A stretch of 64,000 nt of DNA from Rhodospirillaceae bacterium SYSU D60007 (GCA_003574685.1 QOCQ01000011.1:1-64000), one strand, 5' to 3'; shown: positions 27,566 through 37,712, numbered from the stretch's first letter. The notes: generated by a model not told the origin, from the sequence alone. Made by a program: numbers and translations.

Positions 27566-28570
27566 TCAGGCGGCGCGGCTTGCCAGCTTCATCTGCTCGT
27601 CAAGGTCGTCGGCGATGAAGTAGCGCACGATCTCGTCGAGGTCGCGGTCCGTCTCGAACCCGAGACGGCGAGCGCGTGCCGAATCGATGCCCTGCGGCCA
27701 GCCATCGCAGATGCGCTGGACCATCGGATCGGGCTGCCAGACCACCTTGCCGATGCGGCGATTGCCGGCATGGCGGTGCATGGTCTCTTCCAGCTGGCGC
27801 GCCGTCACGTTGATGCCGTTCAGCAGCAGTGTTCGCCCGGGCCCGAAGGCATCGGTATCGAGGTTATGGGCGCGGACAAAGGCGTCGACGGTGCGCCGCG
27901 GGCTAAGGACCGCCATGATCGTCTGCGGCGTCACCGGGCAGACGGCATCCACACCAGTCAGCGGCTCGCGCACCATCGAGCTGGCCCAGGTCGACGCGGC
28001 CTTGTTGGGCATACCGGTGCGCACGCAGATGGTCGGCAGGCGGATGGCCGTACCGCGCAGGAATCCCTTGCGGGTGTAGTCGCGAAGCAGGAACTCGCCG
28101 ATCGATTTCTGCGCGCCATACGAGGTCTGCGGCGTCAGCGGCGTGTCGTCCGTGACGGCCGGCGGCAAGTCGCCGCCATAGGCAGCCAGCGACGACGTGA
28201 AGATCAGGCGCGGATTGCTGCCCGTCGCGCGGCATGCCTCCAGCACGTGACGGGTACCGTCGAGGTTGACCTTGTAGCCAAGGTCGAAATCCGCCTCCGC
28301 CCCGGCGCTGACCACCGCCGCGAAATGGAAAACGGTGGAGGCGCCCTGGACGATCGACTGCACGGTAGCGAAGTTGGCGATGTCGCCGGCCAGCTTGTGC
28401 ACGCGCGGGTCATCGAGGCCCGGCCCGCTGGCCTTCACCACATCGAAAAGCAACAATTCGCTCACGGGCTCGGGCTGCCCGGAAGGCCCGATCAGCTCGG
28501 CCCCTTCCAGCAGACGGCGCGCCAGCTTCTTGCCGAGAAAGCCCGCGCCGCCGGTGATCAGTACCTTCAT
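27566..28570 (-). CDS. denD: D-erythronate dehydrogenase (DenD)-type SDR enzyme
   Basis: Extended short-chain dehydrogenase of 334 residues. The NAD site GGAGFLGKKLA is at 7-17, and the catalytic Tyr/Lys pair is in TSYGAQKSIGE. Features typical of DenD include FTSSLAAYGGDLP, RLPTICVRTGMPNKAASTWASSM and the C-terminal QRICDGWPQGIDSARARRLGF. DenD oxidises D-erythronate at C2; the usual kinase (OtnK), isomerase and decarboxylase genes are absent here. The start at 28570 follows GGAGGGA; an upstream in-frame ATG lacks a site. It is probably in an operon with the MFS gene downstream. Confidence 0.85.
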   Translation of the reverse strand: MKVLITGGAGFLGKKLARRLLEGAELIGPSGQPEPVSELLLFDVVKASGPGLDDPRVHKLAGDIANFATVQSIVQGASTVFHFAAVVSAGAEADFDLGYKVNLDGTRHVLEACRATGSNPRLIFTSSLAAYGGDLPPAVTDDTPLTPQTSYGAQKSIGEFLLRDYTRKGFLRGTAIRLPTICVRTGMPNKAASTWASSMVREPLTGVDAVCPVTPQTIMAVLSPRRTVDAFVRAHNLDTDAFGPGRTLLLNGINVTARQLEETMHRHAGNRRIGKVVWQPDPMVQRICDGWPQGIDSARARRLGFETDRDLDEIVRYFIADDLDEQMKLASRAA

Positions 28571-28617
28571 TCGTTCCCTCCCCACGCCCGAAGGCCTATC
28601 GCATATGACGATTTACC

Positions 28618-28740
28618 GTCGTCCTGAGCGCAGCGAAGGACCTGCGGTTGTGCCATCCGCGACGATAGGGCCAGTGAATCACCAGTGCCGCCATTCTTTG
28701 CGCGAAACACAGCAAGATCCTTCGCTTCGCTCAGGATGAC
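28618..28740. repeat. Inverted pair of 26-bp dispersed-type repeats
   Basis: The arm at 28618-28643 (core TCCTGAGCGCAGCGAAGGA) and the arm at 28715-28740 are reverse complements at 23 of 26 positions. They are separated by 71 bases and lie between the denD start and the lipoprotein stop. The core resembles intergenic repeats scattered through many GC-rich bacterial genomes (from memory). A long hairpin could form in the transcript. Confidence 0.8.
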
Positions 28741-28748
28741 GAGAAAGA

Positions 28749-29021
28749 CTACTTCTTGCTGGTCCCGCCGGTGGCTTCCAGCGTCACCTGGTCGGCGACG
28801 ATGATGTAGGTCACCGAGCCGTCGGAGGCGGCATAGGTCCATTTCTCGACGGGGCCGACCTTGTCCACCTCGGTCGGCTTGCCCAGCGCCTTCTCGAGAT
28901 CGGCCTTGGTCTTCACACCCTCGGCCTTCTTCAGGATCTCGGCCTTGCTCGGCGTCTGATCGCAACCGGCAACAACAAACGCCGTGGCCAGGGCCGCGAC
29001 AAGTACACGACGTCCGAGCAT
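28749..29021 (-). CDS. Small predicted lipoprotein, 90 aa
   Basis: Signal peptide MLGRRVLVAALATAFVVAGC with lipobox VAGC (Cys20), followed by a charged segment KAEILKKAEGVKTKADLEKALGKPTEV and a beta-rich end (EKWTYAASDGSVTYIIVADQVTLEA). The mature domain resembles small BamE/SmpA-like lipoprotein domains (helix, G-x-P turn, then W-x-Y strand), but I cannot assign it. It begins 19 bases after the aminotransferase stop on the same strand, so they may be co-transcribed. Confidence 0.85.
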   Translation of the reverse strand: MLGRRVLVAALATAFVVAGCDQTPSKAEILKKAEGVKTKADLEKALGKPTEVDKVGPVEKWTYAASDGSVTYIIVADQVTLEATGGTSKK

Positions 29022-29040
29022 GCTCTCCCCTTGCGGCCCC

Positions 29041-30369
<1,329 letters not shown>

Positions 30370-30435
30370 GATGGACTCTGTCGTTGGCGGTGAAGCGAAT
30401 TTATTCTGTCATTGCGCGCGATGCGAGGACTCTTG

Positions 30436-31545
30436 TCACGCCGCAAGTGGTCGCGGCCCTTCAGTCATACCGAGGCTGGCAGCGACGGCGGGATGCACGA
30501 TCCGGCCGCGGTGCACGTTGAGGCCGGCTCGCAGGTGTGGATCGTCGTCCAGCGCGGCCATGCCCTTGGCCGCCAGCCGCAGGCCGAAAGGCAGCGTGGC
30601 ATGGTTGAGCGCGTGGCTCGACGTCAGCGGCACGGCGCCGGGCATGTTGGCGACGCAGTAATGGATGATGCCGTCGACCACATAGGTCGGATCGGCATGC
30701 GTGGTGGGCCGGGATGTTTCGAAGCAGCCGCCCTGGTCGATGGCGACATCGACGATCACGGCACCCGGTTTCATGATCGACAGCATGCGGCGGGTCACAA
30801 TGCGCGGCGCCCGGGCACCAGGCACCAGCACCGCGCCGATCACCACGTCGGCTGCCCGCAATTCCTGCTCCACCGCCTCGGTATCCGAATAGCGGGTACG
30901 GGCACGGCCGCCGAAGATGTCATCAAGCTGCCGCAGCCGCGGCAACGAGCGGTCCAGCACGGTCGTCTCGGCGCCCAGGCCGAGCGCTACCCGCGCTGCG
31001 TGCACCCCTACCGTGCCACCGCCAATGACGACGACGCGGGCCGGCGGCACGCCGGGCACGCCGCCCAGCAGCAGGCCACGCCCCCCGCTATGGCGGCGCA
31101 AGGCCATGGCCGCCGCCTCGATCGACAGACGGCCCGCCACCTCGCTCATCGGCACCAGCAGAGGCAGGCCGCCGTGGTCGTCCGTCACCGTCTCGTAGGC
31201 GATGGCGCTGCAGCCGGACGCAACGAGCCCGCGGGTCTGGTCGGGATCCGACGCCAGGTGCAGATAGGTGAACAGGATCTGGCCTTCGCGCAGTTGAACC
31301 CATTCGGCCGGCTGCGGCTCCTTCACCTTCACGATCATGTCGGCGGCAGCGTAGATCTCCGCCGCGGTGGCAACCACACGCGCGCCAGCGGCGCGGTAGT
31401 CGTCATCGGCGGCGCCAATGCCGGCGCCGGCCTCGCTCTGCACCAGGACTTCGTGTCCGGCCGCGACGTACTCGCGGACCGAGGCGGGCGTCAGGCCCAC
31501 CCGGTATTCGTGAACCTTGATCTCTTTCGGCACACCGACGCGCAT
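30436..31545 (-). CDS. ald: Alanine dehydrogenase
   Basis: NAD-dependent L-alanine dehydrogenase (L-alanine to pyruvate + NH4+), 369 residues, the usual length. The start MRVGVPKEIKVHEYRVGLTP is diagnostic. The substrate-binding Lys75 (VKVKEPQ) and catalytic His96 (YLHLASDP) are present, as is the NAD motif VIGGGTVG. The frame is open further upstream, but the ATG at 31545 begins the family N-terminus. A divergent Lrp/AsnC regulator starts 132 bases away, the common arrangement for ald. Confidence 0.95.
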   Translation of the reverse strand: MRVGVPKEIKVHEYRVGLTPASVREYVAAGHEVLVQSEAGAGIGAADDDYRAAGARVVATAAEIYAAADMIVKVKEPQPAEWVQLREGQILFTYLHLASDPDQTRGLVASGCSAIAYETVTDDHGGLPLLVPMSEVAGRLSIEAAAMALRRHSGGRGLLLGGVPGVPPARVVVIGGGTVGVHAARVALGLGAETTVLDRSLPRLRQLDDIFGGRARTRYSDTEAVEQELRAADVVIGAVLVPGARAPRIVTRRMLSIMKPGAVIVDVAIDQGGCFETSRPTTHADPTYVVDGIIHYCVANMPGAVPLTSSHALNHATLPFGLRLAAKGMAALDDDPHLRAGLNVHRGRIVHPAVAASLGMTEGPRPLAA

Positions 31546-31638
31546 GGAGAGCCTCCGCCGCAGTGCACATTCCTTAGCGGCATATGGGGATTTCTTTCCT
31601 GAAAAGCGCATGACAAATTGAGGGATTCGTGCACGATT

Positions 31639-31652
31639 CTGTCTCCAGACAG
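31639..31652. promoter_or_regulatory. Palindrome in the ald-lrp divergent region
   Basis: CTGTCT-CC-AGACAG, 26 bases before the Lrp start codon and 93 bases before the ald start. The position suits autoregulation by the Lrp-type protein, but Lrp sites are usually longer and AT-rich, so it is only a candidate. Confidence 0.3.
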
Positions 31653-31677
31653 GTCGTTGACGCAGGATTCGGGCAAT

Positions 31678-32166
31678 ATGGAGCTGGATCGGATTGATAT
31701 CGCGCTCCTGAACGCGTTGGCCCGCAACGCGCGCGCCAGCCATGTCGAGCTGGGCGAGCAGGTTGGTCTCTCCAGCACGGCCTGCGCCCGGCGGCTCAAG
31801 CAACTCGAACAACGGGGCGTGATTTCGGGCTACCACGCCACCCTGGGCCTGAAGGAGCTTGGGTACTCCACCACCGTCATCGTGCGCATCACGCTTGAGA
31901 GCCAGAGCGAGGAGGCGCTGAACGCGTTCGAAAAGGCCGTGGCGCGCTGCCCCTCAGTGGTGCAGTGCCTGCTGATGTCGGGCGATGACGACTATCTGCT
32001 GACAGTGTTGGCCCGCGACATCGAGGACTTCGAGCACATCCACAAGGGCCAGCTCTCGACCCTGCCGCGCGTGTCGCGCATCCACTCCAGCTTCGCCATG
32101 CGCGAGGTCATCAATCGGCACGCCCCGCCGACAGCGCTGGACCGCCTGCGCCGCTCTGCGAGATGA
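31678..32166 (+). CDS. Lrp/AsnC-family regulator (AldR-like)
   Basis: 162-residue feast/famine regulator: N-terminal helix-turn-helix (about 15-50, VELGEQVGLSSTACARRLKQLEQRGVI) and C-terminal RAM ligand domain (about 70-145, VVQCLLMSGDDDYLLTVLARD). ATG 31678 is chosen because it matches the family start (MELDRIDIALLNAL). Divergent orientation from ald suggests it is the amino-acid-responsive regulator of ald. CTGTCTCCAGACAG at 31639-31652, a perfect palindrome with a two-base centre, is a candidate site just upstream. Confidence 0.9.
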   Translation: MELDRIDIALLNALARNARASHVELGEQVGLSSTACARRLKQLEQRGVISGYHATLGLKELGYSTTVIVRITLESQSEEALNAFEKAVARCPSVVQCLLMSGDDDYLLTVLARDIEDFEHIHKGQLSTLPRVSRIHSSFAMREVINRHAPPTALDRLRRSAR

Positions 32167-32578
32167 CGGGCGCCTTGCCGGGCGCCTTGAAGATCCCGCT
32201 GGCGCGCACGATGCGTTTGCCGTCGGCGGTGATGTAGCAATTGGCGAAGGCCAGCGAGCCTCCTGCCTTCTGCACATCGGCGCACGCCTCGACCCATTGT
32301 CCGAGCTGCGCAGCGCCGGCAAAGTCCGTCGTCAAATTGACCGTCAGCAGGCCGCGCTGGCCGCCGGCGCTGCCCAGGGAATACCCCAAAACCAGATCAG
32401 CCAGGGCGACCAGCAGCCCGCCATGGGCGAAGCCGCGGCGATTGCAGTGGCGCTCTTCGATTCGCAACCCCAGCAGCAGCGTCCCGTCCGGTCGGGCGCC
32501 CTGATACAGCGGCCCGACGGCATCAAGGAAAGCGCTGGAATATGCGAACGGCTCAAAGCCGTCAGGGATGGTAGCCAT
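32111..32578 (-). CDS. PaaI-family thioesterase (hotdog fold)
   Basis: 155-residue hotdog-fold acyl-CoA thioesterase. HCNRRGFAHGGLLVALADLVLGYS contains the conserved H-G-G loop with Asp, and LTVNLTTDFAGAA is the central strand. The start at 32578 (MATIPDGFEPF) is chosen for family fit; an ATG 12 codons upstream is possible. It follows the LysR gene on the same strand. Its 3' end overlaps the convergent Lrp gene by 56 bases. Substrate unknown. Confidence 0.85.
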   Translation of the reverse strand: MATIPDGFEPFAYSSAFLDAVGPLYQGARPDGTLLLGLRIEERHCNRRGFAHGGLLVALADLVLGYSLGSAGGQRGLLTVNLTTDFAGAAQLGQWVEACADVQKAGGSLAFANCYITADGKRIVRASGIFKAPGKAPVISQSGAGGPALSAGRAD

Positions 32579-32619
32579 AGGCAAACATCGCCGCGGACCG
32601 GCACAATTCTCCATCGCAA

Positions 32620-33552
32620 TCAGCGCAGTCTCGCTTGCGCCACACGCAACGATCCCCCCTCTTCTGTCCGGCCTGCCTCCACCCTGAGCCAGCGCCGCAC
32701 AGTGCGAACAGCGCCGGACCGCGCGTCTCGTGCACGGTAAAGCAGCCACCAGCTTTCGCGCGGCTCGAAGGCGGTCGCGAATGGCTCGACCAAGCGTCCG
32801 TCATCAAGATAGGGCCGCACCAGATCATCGAAGGCCAGCGCCACGCCCAGACCGCCGGCAGCCGCCTCATACAGCAGATGCAATCCATCGAAGCGCAGCG
32901 TGCGCACGGGACGGAACGGCGATACGCCCGCCTCGGCACACCAGCGCCGCCAGAAGCCGCGCGGCCGGGAAACGCCCAGCAACGCATGATGTCGCAGATC
33001 GTCCGGTGTTCTGAGTGCCCTGGGACCGCGCAGCAGCGCGGGCGCGCAGACGGGCCGGCAGCGCATCGGCAGCAGCCGCTCCGCCGACCAGCCCGGCCAT
33101 TCGCCCGTGCCGATGGCTACCGCGAGATCGATGTCGGCGCGGCCCGGCTCGGGCGCGTGCTGGACTGTCGCGATGCGCAGATCGATGCCGGGATGCGCAG
33201 CGCCAAAGGCAGCGATACGCGGCAGCAGCCACAGCGAGGCAAATGAAGGCAGCACACAGAGCGTCAGCCGCGCACCGCGCGCGGGCGGCCTTACGGCGGC
33301 ACCGGCCGCGCGCAGGGCCTCGACCGCGGGCGCTATGGCAGTCTGATATTTCTCGCCCGCAGTCGTCAGGCGCAGCGTGCGATTGAGCCGGTGGAACAGG
33401 CGCACGCCCAGCGCTGCTTCCAGTGCCGCGATACGGCGACTGATCGCGGACGTGGTCAGGTTGAGCTCGCGGGCCGCCTCAGTGAAGCTCCCGGTACGCG
33501 CTGCCGCCGCGAAGGCCTCGATCGCGCCCAGCGGCGGCAAGCGCGCAGCCAT
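32620..33552 (-). CDS. LysR-family transcriptional regulator (GcvA-like)
   Basis: 310-residue LysR protein. The winged helix-turn-helix (about 6-65) reads LPPLGAIEAFAAAARTGSFTEAARELNLTTSAISRRIAALE, and the effector domain begins near residue 90. The N-terminal LPPLGAIEAF style is common in GcvA-type regulators. It lies 8 bases downstream of the AcuI-like gene on the same strand and upstream of the thioesterase, so these form one transcript. The target genes are unknown. Confidence 0.9.
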   Translation of the reverse strand: MAARLPPLGAIEAFAAAARTGSFTEAARELNLTTSAISRRIAALEAALGVRLFHRLNRTLRLTTAGEKYQTAIAPAVEALRAAGAAVRPPARGARLTLCVLPSFASLWLLPRIAAFGAAHPGIDLRIATVQHAPEPGRADIDLAVAIGTGEWPGWSAERLLPMRCRPVCAPALLRGPRALRTPDDLRHHALLGVSRPRGFWRRWCAEAGVSPFRPVRTLRFDGLHLLYEAAAGGLGVALAFDDLVRPYLDDGRLVEPFATAFEPRESWWLLYRARDARSGAVRTVRRWLRVEAGRTEEGGSLRVAQARLR

Positions 33553-33559
33553 TGCCGGC

Positions 33560-34555
33560 TCAGGTGTTGACGTCCACCACGATCCGCCCGCGCACCTTGC
33601 CGCCGAGGATTTGCGGCGCCAGCCCGGGAAGGTCGCCGAGCTTCGCGTCCACGACCATCGCGTCCAGCTTGTCCATCGGCAGGTCGGTCGCCAGCCGCAT
33701 CCATGCCTCCAGTCGAGGCGCCATGGGCAGCATCACCGAGTCAATGCCGTAGACCGTGATGCCGCGCAGGATGAAGGGAATGATGCTGCCGGGAAATGCC
33801 GCACCGCCGGCCAGGCCGCAGGCTGCGGCCGCGCCGCCATACTTCACCATCGCAAGGGCGCGCGCGAACATCACGCCGGAGACGGTGTCGACAACACCCG
33901 CGAAGCGCTCGCCCAGCAACGGCCTGTCAGGCGCCTCGGTCAGCTCCTTGCGCTCCATGATGGCGCTGGCGCCCAGCCCCTTCAGGTAGTCCGCTTCCTG
34001 CGGCCGTCCGGTCGCCGCCACGACGGGGTAGCCGAGTTTCGCCAGGATCGCGACCGCAACGCTGCCGACCCCGCCGGCGGCGCCGGTCACCAGCACCTCG
34101 CCCCGGCCGGGCGTCACGCCATGCTTCTCCAGCGCCAGCACGCACAGCATGGCCGTATAGCCGGCGGTGCCGATCGCCATGGCGCGGCGGGTCGAGATCG
34201 GGTCCGGCAATTTCACCAGCCAGTCGCCTTTCACCCGCGCGCGGCTGGCATAGCCGCCCCAATGCAACTCGCCGACGCGATAGCCGTTCAGCACCACCCT
34301 ATCGCCCGGCCTGAATCCGGGATTGTCGGAAGCTTCCACCGTGCCCGCCAAATCGATGCCACCGACATGCGGCCAGGTCTTCACCAGGCCGCCGCCGCTG
34401 GTCAGGACCAGCCCGTCCTTGTAGTTCAGCGTTGAGAACTCGACGTTCACGGTGACGTCGCCCGGCGGCAGGCGGCTGTCGTCCAGCTCCTGGACCTTGC
34501 TGGTGACCTTGCGGTCGGCTCCCTGTTCGGACAGCAATGCACGAAACGAGGCCAT
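33560..34555 (-). CDS. acuI: Acryloyl-CoA reductase-type (AcuI/YhdH) MDR oxidoreductase
   Basis: 331-residue zinc-free medium-chain reductase. STLNYKDGLVLTSGGGLVKTWPHVGGIDLAGTV and ELHWGGYA are characteristic of AcuI/YhdH; the NADPH site is in VTGAAGGVGSVAVAILAKLGYPVVAATGR. AcuI reduces toxic acryloyl-CoA to propionyl-CoA. No DMSP lyase or propionyl-CoA pathway operon is adjacent. ATG 34555 starts MASFRALLSEQ. It is 7 bases downstream of the dihydroorotase-family gene, so they are co-transcribed. Confidence 0.88.
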   Translation of the reverse strand: MASFRALLSEQGADRKVTSKVQELDDSRLPPGDVTVNVEFSTLNYKDGLVLTSGGGLVKTWPHVGGIDLAGTVEASDNPGFRPGDRVVLNGYRVGELHWGGYASRARVKGDWLVKLPDPISTRRAMAIGTAGYTAMLCVLALEKHGVTPGRGEVLVTGAAGGVGSVAVAILAKLGYPVVAATGRPQEADYLKGLGASAIMERKELTEAPDRPLLGERFAGVVDTVSGVMFARALAMVKYGGAAAACGLAGGAAFPGSIIPFILRGITVYGIDSVMLPMAPRLEAWMRLATDLPMDKLDAMVVDAKLGDLPGLAPQILGGKVRGRIVVDVNT

Positions 34556-34562
34556 GCGGGGG

Positions 34563-35909
34563 TTATCCTTCCTTGCTGAGTGTCTCGACGAAGCGGATGG
34601 GCGCACCGGCGGGGGTGCTGGACAGTTCACCGTCGCGCATGACGATGTTGCCGCGGATGATGGTGCCCACCGGCCAGCCCGTCACGCTCATGCCGGAAAA
34701 CGGGGTCCAGCCCGATTTGGTCGCCATCCACGCGTCGGTGATTTCGCGCCGGGCGCCGAGATCCACCAGCGTCAAGTCAGCATCGTAACCCAGCGCGATG
34801 CGGCCCTTGGTCGCCAGGCCGAAGATCCGTGCGGCGCCGGCCGAGGTGAGATCCACCAGCCGCGCCAGCGACAACCGGCCGGCATTCATGTGGTCAAGCA
34901 GCAGCGGCAGCAGCGTCTGCACGCCCGGCATGCCCGACGGCGATTCGGGATACGGCTTGGCCTTCTCCTCGCGCGTATGCGGCGCATGGTCGGAGCCGAT
35001 CACGTCGACAATGCCGTCACGCACGGCGCGCCACAGCCCCTCGCGATGGCGCGCCTCGCGGATCGGCGGGTTCATCTGCGCCAGCGTGCCCAGGCGGTCG
35101 TAGCAATCCGGCGCCGCCAGCGTGAGATGCTGCGGCGTGGTTTCGACCGTGGCGATGTCCTTGTGATCGCGCAGGAAGAGCATCTCCTCTTCGGTGGTCA
35201 CGTGCAGCACGTGCACGCGCCGGCCATGCCGCCGTGCCAGCCGGATCAGGCGCTGCGTGGCGCGCAGGGCCGATTCCACATCGCGCACGACCGGGTGCAG
35301 GTGCGGCGTGGCGTCAGGCACCTTCGCCAGCGCCTTGCGCTCGTTCATCCGGTCTTCATCCTCGCAATGCACGGCCATGCGGCGGCTCCCGTGTGCGAGA
35401 ATGCGGTCCAGCGTGTCGTCGTCGGGCACCAGCAGCGTGCCGGTCGAGGCGCCCATGAACACCTTCACGCCGCAGCAGCCGGGCAGCCGCTCCAGCGCCG
35501 GCAGATGCTCGACGTTCTCTGCCGAGCCGCCCATGTAGAAGGCGTAGTCGCACCAGGCGCGGCCTTGTGCGCGCTGCAGCTTCGCCCCCAGCTCATCGAC
35601 CGTCAGCGTGCTGGGCCGCGTGTTGGGCATCTCGAAGACCGCCGTGACCCCGCCCAGCACGGCGCCGCGGGTGCCGCTCTCAAGGTCCTCCTTGTGCTCC
35701 AGCCCGGGCTCGCGGAAATGCACCTGCGTGTCGATGACGCCCGGCAGGACCGTCAGGCCCGCGGCATCGATTACAGTCCCGGCCGATGCCGTACGGAGAT
35801 CACCCAGCGCGGCGAACTTGCCACCGCGCACGCCGATATCAACGGGCACCAGGCCTGCCGTTGTCCAGGCCTGGCCGCCGCGCACGATAAGATCCCAGGT
35901 TTCGGCCAT
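34563..35909 (-). CDS. Dihydroorotase-family amidohydrolase with a QxH metal motif
   Basis: 448-residue cyclic amidohydrolase. The first metal motif reads DTQVHFREPG (Asp60, Gln62, His64) where most dihydroorotases have H-x-H. The carboxylated Lys149 (GVKVFMG), His181 (VHCED), His236 (VLHVTTEE) and catalytic Asp307 (GSDHAPHTREEK) are all present. REPG and the arginine-binding loop favour dihydroorotase (carbamoyl-aspartate to dihydroorotate). A similar QVHFREPG variant occurs in some class I dihydroorotases, from memory. No other pyrimidine gene is nearby, so a catabolic hydantoinase-like role remains open. Confidence 0.85.
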   Translation of the reverse strand: MAETWDLIVRGGQAWTTAGLVPVDIGVRGGKFAALGDLRTASAGTVIDAAGLTVLPGVIDTQVHFREPGLEHKEDLESGTRGAVLGGVTAVFEMPNTRPSTLTVDELGAKLQRAQGRAWCDYAFYMGGSAENVEHLPALERLPGCCGVKVFMGASTGTLLVPDDDTLDRILAHGSRRMAVHCEDEDRMNERKALAKVPDATPHLHPVVRDVESALRATQRLIRLARRHGRRVHVLHVTTEEEMLFLRDHKDIATVETTPQHLTLAAPDCYDRLGTLAQMNPPIREARHREGLWRAVRDGIVDVIGSDHAPHTREEKAKPYPESPSGMPGVQTLLPLLLDHMNAGRLSLARLVDLTSAGAARIFGLATKGRIALGYDADLTLVDLGARREITDAWMATKSGWTPFSGMSVTGWPVGTIIRGNIVMRDGELSSTPAGAPIRFVETLSKEG

Positions 35910-36030
35910 TGCGTGCCTCCTGCGCGGCCTTGTAGCGCGCGTGCTGGCACCGTGAAAGGCCACCCCTTGCGCAGCCTGCGCGGTTTCCCCACTTCGGGAT
36001 ATACTGCCGCGATCGAGGTGCGGAACGACC

Positions 36031-36948
36031 ATGAGCGCGTTGAGGTTTTCCACGGCCGTCCACCGCGGCGCATTGCGCGTCGAAGGCCAGGACCGGGTCC
36101 CCTTCCTGCAAGGACTGATCTCGAATGACGTGACCCGCGTCTCGCCCGAACAGGCCGTTCATGCGGCGCTACTCAGTCCACAGGGGCGGTTCCTGTGGGA
36201 CATGTTCGTGGTCGGAACTGCCGATGCGCTGCTGCTGGACGTCGAACGCGACCGCGCCGCTGACCTCATGAAGAAGCTCGGCGTCTACAAGCTGCGTTCA
36301 AAGGTGACGCTCAGAAATCCGGGCGAGGCCATGGAGGTGGTGGTCGCCTGGGGTGAAGGCGCCGCCGCCGCGCTGGGTCTTGCGCCGAAGCCAGGTGCTG
36401 CACGACATCTCGATGATGCCATCGCCTATGTCGACCCGCGCCTGCCGGCGCTGGGTGTGCGCCTGCTGGCGCCGGACGGCCATGTCGCCGCGATGCTGGC
36501 CACCCAGGGTTTTGCGACGGCTCCGTTCGACGAATACGAGGCGCTGCGCCTGTCGCTGGGCGTGCCCGATGGCAGCCGCGACCTGCCCGTCGAGAAGGCG
36601 CTGCTGCTGGAGAACGGATTCGATGAGCTCAACGGCGTGGACTGGCAGAAGGGCTGCTATATGGGCCAGGAGCTGACCGCGCGTACGAAGTACCGCGCGC
36701 TGGTACGCAAGCGGCTGCTGCCGGTGGCCGTCGAGGGCCCCCTGCCCGCGTCAGGCACGCGGGTGATGCTGGGTGAGCAGGAGGCGGGCGAGATGCGTTC
36801 GGGACTGGCGGGCCAGGCCTTGGCGCTATTGCGGCTCGAGGCAGTCGACAAGGCGGCAGCCGGCGCCGGTACCTTGAAGGCTGGCGAGGCCCTGCTGAAG
36901 CCGCAAATCCCGACCTGGCTCAATCGACCCGCGCCGGCAGAGCAATAG
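36031..36948 (+). CDS. ygfZ: YgfZ/GcvT-domain Fe-S maintenance protein
   Basis: 305-residue folate-binding protein related to GcvT; YgfZ helps assemble or repair certain [4Fe-4S] enzymes. The signature K-G-C-Y-x-G-Q-E is present at 207-214 (WQKGCYMGQELTAR), with the essential Cys209. FLQGLISNDVTRVSPEQAVHAALLSPQGRFLWDMF is the typical N-terminus. It starts 121 bases from the divergent dihydroorotase-family gene and ends directly at the DUF1028 start (no gap), so the two are one operon. Confidence 0.92.
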   Translation: MSALRFSTAVHRGALRVEGQDRVPFLQGLISNDVTRVSPEQAVHAALLSPQGRFLWDMFVVGTADALLLDVERDRAADLMKKLGVYKLRSKVTLRNPGEAMEVVVAWGEGAAAALGLAPKPGAARHLDDAIAYVDPRLPALGVRLLAPDGHVAAMLATQGFATAPFDEYEALRLSLGVPDGSRDLPVEKALLLENGFDELNGVDWQKGCYMGQELTARTKYRALVRKRLLPVAVEGPLPASGTRVMLGEQEAGEMRSGLAGQALALLRLEAVDKAAAGAGTLKAGEALLKPQIPTWLNRPAPAEQ

Positions 36949-37662
36949 ATGACCTGGTCCATTGTCGCGCGCGATCCCGAAAGCGGCGCCTTCGGCATTT
37001 GCGTCGCGACGTGCGCCTTTGCTGTGGGTGCGCGCGTGCCGCATATGAAGAGCGGGGTCGGCGCGATCGCGACGCAAGCCAATACCAACGTGCTCTACGG
37101 CACGCGCGGGCTGCGCCTGCTGCGGGCCGGCGTGCCGGCCGCCGACGCCGTGCGGCTGCTGACCGCTGCCGATGACGGCCGCGACCATCGCCAGCTTCAC
37201 ATCCAGGATGCGCAAGGCGGCATCGCGGCCCATACCGGCAGGCAGTGCGTTGACTGGTGCGGCCACCTCATCGGCGACACCTTCTCGGTGGCGGGCAACA
37301 TGCTGGCGGGACCGGCGGTGATCGAGGCGACGGCCCAGGCCTGGAGGCAGCACGCTGCTCTGCCCTTTCCGCGCCGGCTGATTGCCGCGCTGAAGGCCGG
37401 CGAGGCTGCAGGCGGCGACAAGCGCGGCAAGCAGTCAGCAGCGCTGAAGATCTGCTCGACCGAGGAATACGCCGATTTCGACTTCCGGGTGGATGACCAT
37501 CCCGACCCGCTGTCCGAGTTGGAACGTCTCGAACAAGTCAGCCGCGAACGCTTCGCCTATGCGCGCCTGTTCAGCCCACGCCGCGACGATCCCGTCGGCC
37601 TGACCGACTTCGACGAGATCACCCGCCGCGTCGAGTCGTTGAAAGCGGCAGACAAGCCGTGA
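36949..37662 (+). CDS. DUF1028 protein (Ntn-hydrolase-like fold)
   Basis: 237-residue DUF1028 member. TWSIVARDPESGAFGICVATCAFAVGARVPHMKSGVGAIATQANTN is the family signature; the region GDTFSVAGNMLAGP is also conserved. The fold is related to N-terminal nucleophile hydrolases, but the role is not established. The ATG follows the YgfZ stop without any gap, implying coupling. The stop precedes the palindromic repeat pair at 37713-37802. Confidence 0.9.
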   Translation: MTWSIVARDPESGAFGICVATCAFAVGARVPHMKSGVGAIATQANTNVLYGTRGLRLLRAGVPAADAVRLLTAADDGRDHRQLHIQDAQGGIAAHTGRQCVDWCGHLIGDTFSVAGNMLAGPAVIEATAQAWRQHAALPFPRRLIAALKAGEAAGGDKRGKQSAALKICSTEEYADFDFRVDDHPDPLSELERLEQVSRERFAYARLFSPRRDDPVGLTDFDEITRRVESLKAADKP

Positions 37663-37712
37663 GTTCCAGCACCGCCTGTCATCCCAGCACATTCGCATAC
37701 CCGCCAGAAATA

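Noticed and set aside
34452-36128. 558-codon plus-strand frame
   Set aside because: Antisense to the dihydroorotase-family gene, which has its full set of active-site residues.
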